Shown: piece after piece, positions 1 to 5,795 of the stretch
Numbering within the stretch: position 1 is the stretch's first letter
Layout of the letters: every line of letters starts with the position of its first letter
Assembly: GCA_029567025.1 (NCBI GenBank)
Contig: JAKQLT010000157.1
Coordinates: 1 to 6,189 of the forward strand
Length of the DNA stretch: 6,189 nucleotides
Origin: Candidatus Omnitrophota bacterium
GTDB lineage: Bacteria > Omnitrophota > Gorgyraeia > Zapsychrales > Zapsychraceae
Direction of reading: 5' to 3'
Notes under the pieces: generated by a model
Told to the model about the DNA's origin: nothing
The model's input: only the letters and a program-made list of their open reading frames with translations
Database searches by the model: none
Made by a program: the position numbers and the translations under genes

Positions 1-560
1 TTTTGATGAATTTCAGAAATATGAAAAACGGATTCTAATATTGACCCTTTCGCTCTGACAGCTTCACGAGCGCCCTCATCGCGATCAACCAAACAAATAC
101 ATTTTTCGACTTTAATGTTCATCTTATTTAAAACATCTAACGATTCCAAAAAGGCCTTGCCCGTCGTTGCGACATCATCAATCAAAACGACACAATCCCC
201 TTCTTTTAATAAAGGACCTTCAACCTGCTGTTGTTTCCCATGCGGTTTAGGCGCTTTACGGATAATAAAAGTGTTGATAGGGTTTCCTGATTGCAAACTT
301 AAAACCCCAATAGCTCCTACCATCGGATCCGCGCCCAACGTTGGGCCGCCGATCGCATCAACGTTAAGATTTTTTATCATATCGAAAATGATTTGGGAAC
401 ATAACCATGCCCCCTCTGGCTTTAATGTCACTCGTCGCGCGTCAATATAAAAATCGCTCTGTTTCCCAGAAGACAAAATGATTTTCTCTTTGAAATAAGC
501 TTCTTTTAAAATAAGTTCTAATAATTTTTTCTTAGCTTGCAGTGTGGTTAATTGTTCCAT
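1..560 (-). CDS. pyrE: Orotate phosphoribosyltransferase, 3' end cut by window edge
   Basis: This enzyme transfers the phosphoribosyl group of PRPP to orotate, giving OMP in cytosolic de novo UMP synthesis. I translated the minus strand from ATG at 560 and obtained 186 residues, open to the window edge. OPRT signatures are in order: SSGKQSDFYIDARR at 30-43 (substrate loop region), GGPTLGADPM at 71-80, the flexible catalytic loop RKAPKPHGK at 101-109, and the PRPP-binding motif VVLIDDVATTGKA at 124-136. Many OPRTs are about 180-215 residues, so only a short C-terminal tail should be missing. The start has a GGAG 4 bases upstream (565-568), a short but usable spacing. The gene lies 31 bp after a small exported-protein gene on the same strand, so the two are probably co-transcribed. 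The family call is firm. Confidence 0.95.
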   Translation of the reverse strand, partial: MEQLTTLQAKKKLLELILKEAYFKEKIILSSGKQSDFYIDARRVTLKPEGAWLCSQIIFDMIKNLNVDAIGGPTLGADPMVGAIGVLSLQSGNPINTFIIRKAPKPHGKQQQVEGPLLKEGDCVVLIDDVATTGKAFLESLDVLNKMNIKVEKCICLVDRDEGAREAVRAKGSILESVFHISEIHQ

Positions 561-591
561 AAAACTCCATTCGTAAAAATATTATTTTAAT

Positions 592-897
592 TTATTTAAG
601 CCATTCTTCAACCGGAGGAGGCTCTATTTCCCGAGCGGCCATTTCTTTCCTTAAACGAACGACAAACGTTAAAAGAGTACGATAACTATCATATTCTTTG
701 GGCGTAAACCCGGCTTTCGCGTAAAATGTTTTTGTCGCTTCGCGCTCAATCATAGCGTCCGTATAAACAGCAACAATCGCGTCATTGGATAATTTACGAA
801 TTTCCTCATCCGTTAAAATCTTTACTTCATAAATCGCGGCTAACACAAAAGTGGCTAATAAACAGAAGATAATCAAAATAAAGAATATTCTCTTCAT
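592..897 (-). CDS. Small membrane-anchored or secreted protein, unknown function
   Basis: I do not recognise this 101-residue protein. Residues 1-3 are basic (MKR) and about 4-21 form a hydrophobic segment ending VLAA, which fits a signal peptide (possible cleavage after Ala20 or Ala21) or an uncleaved N-terminal anchor. The remaining 80 residues are charged and look mainly helical, with the run LTDEEIRKLSNDA at 28-40, a central FTPKEYDSYR at 64-73, and a proline-rich tail EPPPVEEW at 92-99. There is no cysteine in the mature part and no enzyme motif I can name. The gene is very likely real: it has a near-ideal TATAAT promoter, a strong AAGGAGG ribosome-binding site 6 bases before ATG, and codon use like its neighbours. 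It precedes pyrE by 31 bp in the same direction, but that does not make it a pyrimidine gene. It probably acts at the outer face of the inner membrane or in the periplasm. Confidence 0.8.
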   Translation of the reverse strand: MKRIFFILIIFCLLATFVLAAIYEVKILTDEEIRKLSNDAIVAVYTDAMIEREATKTFYAKAGFTPKEYDSYRTLLTFVVRLRKEMAAREIEPPPVEEWLK

Positions 898-898
898 C

Positions 899-922
899 GT
901 TCTCCTCCTTGTTCTCCTCCTT
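899..922 (-). repeat. Perfect 12-bp tandem repeat carrying a duplicated Shine-Dalgarno site
   Basis: On the minus strand the unit AAGGAGGAGAAC occurs twice without a gap (922-911 and 910-899), followed by one G and then the ATG at 897. The proximal AGGAGG (909-904) is 6 bases from the start codon, a normal distance. The distal copy is 18 bases from it, too far to be the main site. The sequence is seen directly; any effect on translation is inference. Confidence 0.9.
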
Positions 923-939
923 TTATTTTTTTGTTTTTT

Positions 940-968
940 ATTATAGGGCTATCTTTTTTGAGACGCAA
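940..968 (-). promoter_or_regulatory. Predicted sigma70-type promoter for the small protein gene and pyrE
   Basis: The minus strand reads TTGCGT at 968-963, a 17-base spacer, then a perfect TATAAT at 945-940. The -35 matches consensus at the first three bases only, but the -10 is ideal and the spacing optimal. Transcription would start near 933, giving a leader of about 36 bases that contains the doubled Shine-Dalgarno unit. It lies back to back with the comF promoter, with 14 bp between the two -35 boxes. Confidence 0.65.
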
Positions 969-982
969 TATAATAATCAAAT

Positions 983-1011
983 TTGACGCCAACGATTCAT
1001 CATGTTACTAT
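983..1011 (+). promoter_or_regulatory. Predicted sigma70-type promoter with extended -10 for the comF-lpt operon
   Basis: TTGACG at 983-988 matches the -35 consensus at 5 of 6 positions. After a 17-base spacer comes TACTAT at 1006-1011, preceded by TG at 1003-1004 in the extended -10 position (TGtTACTAT). The start point expected 6-7 bases beyond the -10 box falls on or next to A1018, the first base of the comF ATG. No Shine-Dalgarno lies upstream of that ATG, so a leaderless message is likely. Confidence 0.65.
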
Positions 1012-1017
1012 GCCTCT

Positions 1018-1752
1018 ATGCTTAAGAATCTTATAAAAGGATTTCTTGAGCTGGTTTATCCCCATAATTGCCCTGTCTGTCAGACCTTCATTTTGCCATC
1101 GCATTCTCAAGAAATAATCTGTGACGCCTGTGCTTCATTGATTGAACGTAATCATCCGCCTTTTTGTCAAAAATGTTCTCGTCCCTTAGGGCAAAAAATT
1201 CATTATCCTTTATGCCAGGAGTGCCGTCTGACCAAACCTTATTTTGATTTCGCGTGGAGCTGTTTACTCTATAAAGATCCTTTAAAAAATCTCATCCATC
1301 AATTCAAATATAAACAAAAAACATGCCTGGCGATAGCTTTTTCTCAATGGATGTTGGCGTTCATCAATGCTTATCACTTTGATATAAAACAATTTGATCT
1401 TATCATTCCTGTTCCGTTACATACAGCAAGATTGCGAGAACGTGGCTATAACCAATCATATTTGTTAGCTCATCCTATCGCTAAAGAATTCCAAATAAAA
1501 ATATCAACCACAAACATCATCCGCGTTCGTTATACCCCGCCACAAGTTCAATTAAGTCAAAAAGAACGCTGGACAAACATTGAAGGCGCTTTTAGAATAA
1601 AATCTCAAAATGAGATTAATAATAAAAATATTCTTATTATTGATGATCTTTTAACTACTGGCGCTACCGCATCTGAAATCGCCAGAACATTGAAAAAAGC
1701 CGGAGCAAAAACAGTGGGAGTTTTAACCTTGAGCGTAACCGAGGAAAAATGA
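1018..1752 (+). CDS. comF: ComF family phosphoribosyltransferase-like protein
   Basis: ComF proteins are cytosolic and help DNA uptake during transformation in competent bacteria; homologues also occur where competence is unknown, so the role here is open. With ATG at 1018 the product is 244 residues, typical for the family. An N-terminal zinc-binding region has four CxxC pairs at Cys18/21, 35/38, 50/53 and 66/69. Next come the ComF-typical FKYK at 96-99 and a PVPLH...RGYNQS block. The C-terminal phosphoribosyltransferase fold has a PRPP loop ILIIDDLLTTGAT at 205-217. An in-frame TTG at 931 would add 29 residues, but that stretch contains the predicted promoter and is unlike the family, so I reject it. 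There is no Shine-Dalgarno before 1018. The stop overlaps the lptF start as ATGA, so the gene heads a coupled operon with the lpt genes. A competence role cannot be inferred from the neighbours. Confidence 0.93.
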   Translation: MLKNLIKGFLELVYPHNCPVCQTFILPSHSQEIICDACASLIERNHPPFCQKCSRPLGQKIHYPLCQECRLTKPYFDFAWSCLLYKDPLKNLIHQFKYKQKTCLAIAFSQWMLAFINAYHFDIKQFDLIIPVPLHTARLRERGYNQSYLLAHPIAKEFQIKISTTNIIRVRYTPPQVQLSQKERWTNIEGAFRIKSQNEINNKNILIIDDLLTTGATASEIARTLKKAGAKTVGVLTLSVTEEK

Positions 1753-2834
1753 AAATCATCCGTAGTTACATTTTGAAAGAATGCGTCATTCCTTTTTTTA
1801 TGGCGCTTATGGTCTTAACATCTGTTTTTCTTTTAGGAAACCTGATTCAATTGGCGAATCTTGTCATCAATAAAGGAGTGGGACTATCAACTGTGGGGAA
1901 TATTTTTATTCTCTTGATACCAGTCCTTTTAGAATATACGCTTCCTATCGCATGTTTGATAAGTGTTATTTTGACATTTAGCCGTATGTCGTCGAATAAT
2001 GAAATCTTAGCTTTGCGCACAAGCGGCATCCATTTAAGTAAACTCTTATTACCTTTAATTATCGTTGGCATTCTCTTGAGTTTATCCCTTTTTATTCTCA
2101 ATGACCGGATTATCCCTTATGCGCATCATCGCCAACGTTCCCTTTTAAAAAATTTAGGAGTAGAAAATCCAACCGCACTTTTAGAGCCTGGCGTTTTTAT
2201 TAACGCGTTTCAAGGCCATATCCTTTTTATCCATAAAATCGAAGAAAACAATCTTTACAATGTAACCATTTACCAGCCGCAAAAAGATGGTCCCACGAGG
2301 ACCATTATCGCCAAAAAAGGAGAATTCACGCGCGTTCCTGACAAAGATCAAATCAAGATCAAATTAATAGACGGAACATCCGATGAACCTAATGTAGAAA
2401 ATCCTAAAAATTTCTATAAATTGAATTTTAAAAGTTATTTCATGACGCTCGATCTTTCTCAAGCGAAAAAAAAGATCGAAAAAAAACCTAAAAGCATGAC
2501 CATGTCCGAACTCAAAGAAGAGATAGAAAAATTAGAACGATTATTCGTCGATCCCGCTCGTTTGCAAACAGAATATTACCGTAAAATCGCGTTCTCTTTT
2601 TCTCCTCTTATCTTTATTGCTTTAGGATTTCCTTTAGCGGTCATTACCAATAAACGCGAAAAATCAGCGAATGTTGTCTTAGCGATTATCTGTGCGGCGT
2701 GTTATTATCTTTTATTCTTAGGATGTGAGGCCTTAAGCGTCCAAAGTATTTTTCCACCTATTTTTATTATGTGGGTTCCCAATATCGTTTTATTAACAGT
2801 AGCCGGAATTCTTAATTATCAATGCGCATCTTAG
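1749..2834 (+). CDS. lptF: LPS export permease, LptF/LptG family (first copy, probable LptF)
   Basis: LptF pairs with LptG in the inner membrane; with the ATPase LptB they extract lipopolysaccharide and pass it to LptC/LptA. The 361-residue product has the family layout: three N-terminal membrane segments (about 12-35, 55-77, 98-118), a periplasmic beta-jellyroll region (about 145-235), and three C-terminal segments (about 280-300, 306-328, 334-356). The family signature FSRMSSNNEILALRTSGI is at 77-94. A lysine-rich, probably helical stretch (239-267) links jellyroll and membrane. The ATG overlaps the comF stop by 4 bp, with GAGG at 1741-1744, so translation is probably coupled. The end overlaps lptG by 13 bp. 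Two A8 runs (2466-2473, 2479-2486) lie in the lysine-rich link. Choosing LptF rather than LptG rests on gene order (as in Escherichia coli), so the subtype is less certain than the family. Confidence 0.92.
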   Translation: MKIIRSYILKECVIPFFMALMVLTSVFLLGNLIQLANLVINKGVGLSTVGNIFILLIPVLLEYTLPIACLISVILTFSRMSSNNEILALRTSGIHLSKLLLPLIIVGILLSLSLFILNDRIIPYAHHRQRSLLKNLGVENPTALLEPGVFINAFQGHILFIHKIEENNLYNVTIYQPQKDGPTRTIIAKKGEFTRVPDKDQIKIKLIDGTSDEPNVENPKNFYKLNFKSYFMTLDLSQAKKKIEKKPKSMTMSELKEEIEKLERLFVDPARLQTEYYRKIAFSFSPLIFIALGFPLAVITNKREKSANVVLAIICAACYYLLFLGCEALSVQSIFPPIFIMWVPNIVLLTVAGILNYQCAS

Positions 2835-3931
2835 ACCGTTACATCACAAAATCCATCATTCTTATTTTTATCGCAACAGTATTGACTTTCTGTTTTCTTT
2901 ATATTCTTATTGACGTGACCAGCAATCTCGATGAATATATTAAATACAAAATCCCTTTCCCTATTCTTTTACAATATTACAGCGCATCATTACCGTTTAT
3001 TTTAACGCAAACATCCTCTATCGCGTGCTTAATAGCGATTCTTTTTACCTTCAGTCGTCTGAATAATAATAATGAAATTATCGCTATGCGTTCCAGCGGC
3101 ATGAGTTTCTGGAAAATAACAAAGCCCGCTCTTTACTTTGGGCTTATTGCCTCTATTTTAGTTTTTTGGCTGAATGAAAAATATCTGCCGCACGCCCAAA
3201 AAATTTCTGAAAAAATCCGCAATGATTACATGGTCTTAGAAGTCGATCGCATTCGCAAACAAGAAAAAAAAATCACGAATCTCACCTTTTATGGCCTAAA
3301 AAACAGGCTTTATTTCGTCGATACTTTTGATCAACACACGAATGAATTATTCGGCATTACGATTATTGAATACGATGAACATCAAAATATCCTTCAAAAA
3401 ATTGTTGCCTTTAAAGGGGACTGGACCGGACTGGCCTGGAAATTCTATCAATGCCAAATAACGTCCTTTGAGCCGCAAGATATCGAAGCACCAGTAAAAA
3501 TAAAAATCTACAAAGAAAAACTTATGGATATTAAAGAAACTCCTACTGATTTTTTGCGACAACGGCTTCAAGTGTCCTCTATGAATATTCGGGAGTTATA
3601 TCAATATATTTCGCGTTTCTCTAAAAGCGGCGCGGCCAAGGCCTTAAATAATTTGAGAGTTGACTTGCATCAAAAAATCGCTTATCCTTTCGGGAATTTT
3701 GTCATTGTCCTGTTAGGGCTTCCGTTTGCGCTGATGATCCGTAGCCGTAAAGGCACCACTTTTTCCGCTTTAGGGATTGCGATACTCGTCGGATTTCTTT
3801 ATTATGTAGCGAATGCCATTATGCTGGCTTTCGGCAAAGGAGGATTTCTGGCGCCCTTTCTCTCAGCATGGGCCACGCCTTTTATTTTTAGCATAATCGC
3901 TTTAACCATTATTGAATCAGACTTCTCTTAA
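2822..3931 (+). CDS. lptG: LPS export permease, LptF/LptG family (second copy, probable LptG)
   Basis: This is the likely heterodimer partner of the preceding permease in the LptB2FG transporter. The 369-residue protein has membrane segments near 10-32, 55-78, 101-119, 286-306, 311-336 and 344-364, with a periplasmic jellyroll at about 150-235. Its signature FSRLNNNNEIIAMRSSGM occupies 77-94, the same residue numbers as in the first copy, showing ancient paralogy. The helix entering the fourth segment, DLHQKIAYPFGNF, is typical of the family. ATG at 2822 lies inside the last codons of lptF, giving a 13-bp overlap with no clear Shine-Dalgarno; translation probably depends on ribosomes finishing lptF. 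A run of nine A (3264-3272) encodes part of a charged stretch. Family call firm; LptG rather than LptF is inferred from order. Confidence 0.92.
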   Translation: MRILDRYITKSIILIFIATVLTFCFLYILIDVTSNLDEYIKYKIPFPILLQYYSASLPFILTQTSSIACLIAILFTFSRLNNNNEIIAMRSSGMSFWKITKPALYFGLIASILVFWLNEKYLPHAQKISEKIRNDYMVLEVDRIRKQEKKITNLTFYGLKNRLYFVDTFDQHTNELFGITIIEYDEHQNILQKIVAFKGDWTGLAWKFYQCQITSFEPQDIEAPVKIKIYKEKLMDIKETPTDFLRQRLQVSSMNIRELYQYISRFSKSGAAKALNNLRVDLHQKIAYPFGNFVIVLLGLPFALMIRSRKGTTFSALGIAILVGFLYYVANAIMLAFGKGGFLAPFLSAWATPFIFSIIALTIIESDFS

Positions 3932-3933
3932 CG

Positions 3934-4569
3934 ATGAAAAAATTTTTTTTCTTTATTCTATTATTATTTTTGATCTGCTCATTATGTGACGCGGATACGA
4001 TTGAACTAAAATCAGGGGCTTTTTTTGAAGGAACCGTCATCGAAAAGACTGAAACTTTTATAATCCTTGATACAGGAAAAACAATTCTTAAAATCAAAAC
4101 AAATGAAATTGAAAATATTATCACGCAAAATACCAATGAAATTCCAACACCTGCGGCCGATTTAGAATCACCCCATACTGAAAACCCTATAGAACTTCAA
4201 GCGGAGATATTAGAAACGCCTCCCTCAGAACCTTTAGAGCCTATTATCATAAATCCGGATAACCTTCCCGCAGAAAAAGATTGCCCTCAACTTTCTTTGA
4301 ATCTTCAAAATTGTGCGGCCTATAAATGTGCCATTGAAGATCCTTTGGTGAAAGGATTTATATCTGAACATACAATCTATGGATTACGCGACAACTATTG
4401 TTTATGGAAACAAACACTTCCCCATAACGGGATTATGCGCTGTCGTTTATCAGAAGATTTAAGAACAAAAATTGCCGCAGAACTAAAATCCGACGTGAAC
4501 AACAGCCCTTCACTGGATGAAGCCTTCAAAAACGACGCATGCCACATTTCGGGATACGAACAAAAATAA
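3934..4569 (+). CDS. Secreted protein with small beta domain, acidic Pro-rich linker and six-cysteine C-terminal domain; unknown function
   Basis: I cannot name this 211-residue protein. Residues 1-20 form a signal peptide: MKK, a long Phe/Leu core, then CDA, with likely cleavage between Ala20 and Asp21. The region before Cys15 or Cys18 is a poor lipobox, so a lipoprotein is unlikely. Residues 21-64 (DTIELKSGAFFEG... to ...NEIENI) look like a small all-beta domain of the kind often found in envelope proteins. Residues 67-115 are a Pro/Glu-rich linker. Residues 116-203 contain six cysteines (117, 127, 132, 156, 170, 203), an even number that suits three disulfides outside the cytoplasm, with the block CLWKQTLPHNGIMRC at 156-170. 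The ATG follows the lptG stop after 2 bases (TAACGATG) with no Shine-Dalgarno, which points to reinitiation after lptG. Its operon place suggests an envelope role, perhaps tied to LPS export, but this is only inference. Confidence 0.85.
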   Translation: MKKFFFFILLLFLICSLCDADTIELKSGAFFEGTVIEKTETFIILDTGKTILKIKTNEIENIITQNTNEIPTPAADLESPHTENPIELQAEILETPPSEPLEPIIINPDNLPAEKDCPQLSLNLQNCAAYKCAIEDPLVKGFISEHTIYGLRDNYCLWKQTLPHNGIMRCRLSEDLRTKIAAELKSDVNNSPSLDEAFKNDACHISGYEQK

Positions 4570-4582
4570 AACTATTTATTTT
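4563..4582. terminator. Possible weak AT-only hairpin between convergent genes
   Basis: AAAATAAA at 4563-4570 and TTTATTTT at 4575-4582 are perfect reverse complements around a 4-base loop, overlapping the stop codon of the rightward operon. The 18-bp gap to the alr stop leaves no other room for a terminator. The stem has no G-C pair and no clear separate U-tract, so it is far from a classical intrinsic terminator. It may be no more than chance in AT-rich DNA. Confidence 0.25.
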
Positions 4583-4587
4583 ATTGA

Positions 4588-5775
4588 TCAAACAAAAACT
4601 CTTGGCAGGCGTGTTCCTAAAGAACACGTGATTTCATAATTGATAGTTTTGGCATAACAAGCCAAATCATCAGCGGTTACAGAAATATTTCTTTCTTTTC
4701 CTAAGACCGTCGCTATCATGCCGTCTTTTACATTCTTAACTTTTGAAATATCTACCATAATCTGATCCATAGTTACATTCCCAACTACCGGACATCTTTT
4801 TCCCTTAATAATAACAACGGCTTTATTAGAAAATGCCCTGAAATATCCGTCGCTATACCCGATAGGTAAAATAGCGACACGCATATCTTTTTTCGCGATA
4901 AAAGTCTGTCCGTAGCTAATACCGTTCCCTTGATAAATTTTTTTCACTAAAAGGATTTTTGATCTCACCGTCAAAACAGGTCTTAATCGAATAGCCTTTT
5001 TTAAAGAGACACTCGGATACATACCATAAAGCATCAATCCTGGACGCGCTAAATTAAAAATGGTCGTTTGATACCCTGCTAACCCCATACTATTTCCCGC
5101 GTGAAGATAAGGAATAATGATTCCTGCTTCATCCAGACGTTTGACAAGGTTTGAAAAAACTTTAATCTGTCCTTTAGTAAAGACTTTATTGGTATCCGCG
5201 ACTGGAAAATGCGTAAAAATCCCTTCAATAATGACATGCGAAAGACAACTCATTTTTTTAATAAGATCAAAAGCATTCTCGTGCCACACGCCCAAACGGC
5301 CCATACCGGTATCGACTTCGATATGAATATGGGCGCATTTCTTAACTTTTTGCGCGTAATTATCAAGCGCTTTTGCCATTTCAAAAGTACATACCGTCGC
5401 GATAAGATCATTATCAATAATATCTTTCACAAAACACGGCAATGTGCTTTCTAACAATAAAATTGATTTCTTAATCCCTATCTTACGTAAACGCAAACCT
5501 TCTTTCACATCAGAAACGCCAAAAAATTGGACACCTTTTTTTTGTAATAATAAACCTATTTTTTCCATCCCATGGCCATAAGCGTCTGCTTTAATAATAG
5601 TAAGAAGATCCATTGTCGATTGCTGTTTAACTCTCTTAGCCCGTAAAGGCAAAACAAAAAGATTGCGCTTAGCCAAACGCCTCAACTCTTTTAAATTATG
5701 AATAAGAGCTTTTAAATCTATTTCTGCCCAACTTAATAAATTTTTATATTGTTTACTGCGATGATTCAAAGACAT
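4588..5775 (-). CDS. alr: Alanine racemase (PLP-dependent)
   Basis: This cytosolic enzyme interconverts L- and D-alanine for peptidoglycan. From ATG at 5775 it is 395 residues. It shows a PLP barrel opening WAEIDL at 16-21, the PLP lysine Lys62 in KADAYGHG, DTGMGRLG with Arg160, THF at 188-190, GNSMGL at 227-232, ARPG with the pyridine-nitrogen Arg244, and the catalytic base Tyr288 in SYGQT. MDQIMVDIS at 336-344 belongs to the C-terminal beta domain, and the end LGTRLPRVFV is typical. An in-frame TTG at 5814 would add 13 lysine-rich residues overlapping tsaB; the ATG is preferred, although its upstream GAAAG (5788-5784) is a poor ribosome-binding site. It lies 20 bases after tsaB and is probably co-transcribed with it. 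Two oddities are Glu153 where Geobacillus Alr has carbamylated Lys129, and about 16 extra residues before Lys62. Confidence 0.95.
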   Translation of the reverse strand: MSLNHRSKQYKNLLSWAEIDLKALIHNLKELRRLAKRNLFVLPLRAKRVKQQSTMDLLTIIKADAYGHGMEKIGLLLQKKGVQFFGVSDVKEGLRLRKIGIKKSILLLESTLPCFVKDIIDNDLIATVCTFEMAKALDNYAQKVKKCAHIHIEVDTGMGRLGVWHENAFDLIKKMSCLSHVIIEGIFTHFPVADTNKVFTKGQIKVFSNLVKRLDEAGIIIPYLHAGNSMGLAGYQTTIFNLARPGLMLYGMYPSVSLKKAIRLRPVLTVRSKILLVKKIYQGNGISYGQTFIAKKDMRVAILPIGYSDGYFRAFSNKAVVIIKGKRCPVVGNVTMDQIMVDISKVKNVKDGMIATVLGKERNISVTADDLACYAKTINYEITCSLGTRLPRVFV

Positions 5776-5795
5776 TTTTAAAACTTTCTTTTTTA

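Noticed and set aside
115..450. Open frame of 111 codons on the plus strand
   Set aside because: It lies fully antisense to pyrE, which has all the OPRT motifs; the translation has no recognisable features.
931..1017. N-terminal extension of ComF from a TTG at 931
   Set aside because: The 29 added residues are unlike ComF, and the stretch contains the predicted divergent promoters.
3909..4136. Minus-strand open frame across the lptG end and the next gene
   Set aside because: It overlaps two well-supported plus-strand genes and mirrors the signal-peptide sequence.
4584..4591. Palindrome TTGATCAA near the convergent gene ends
   Set aside because: Eight bases only, not extended and not repeated; expected by chance.
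5117..5454. Two overlapping plus-strand open frames
   Set aside because: Both are antisense shadows of alr with no signal, motif or ribosome-binding site.
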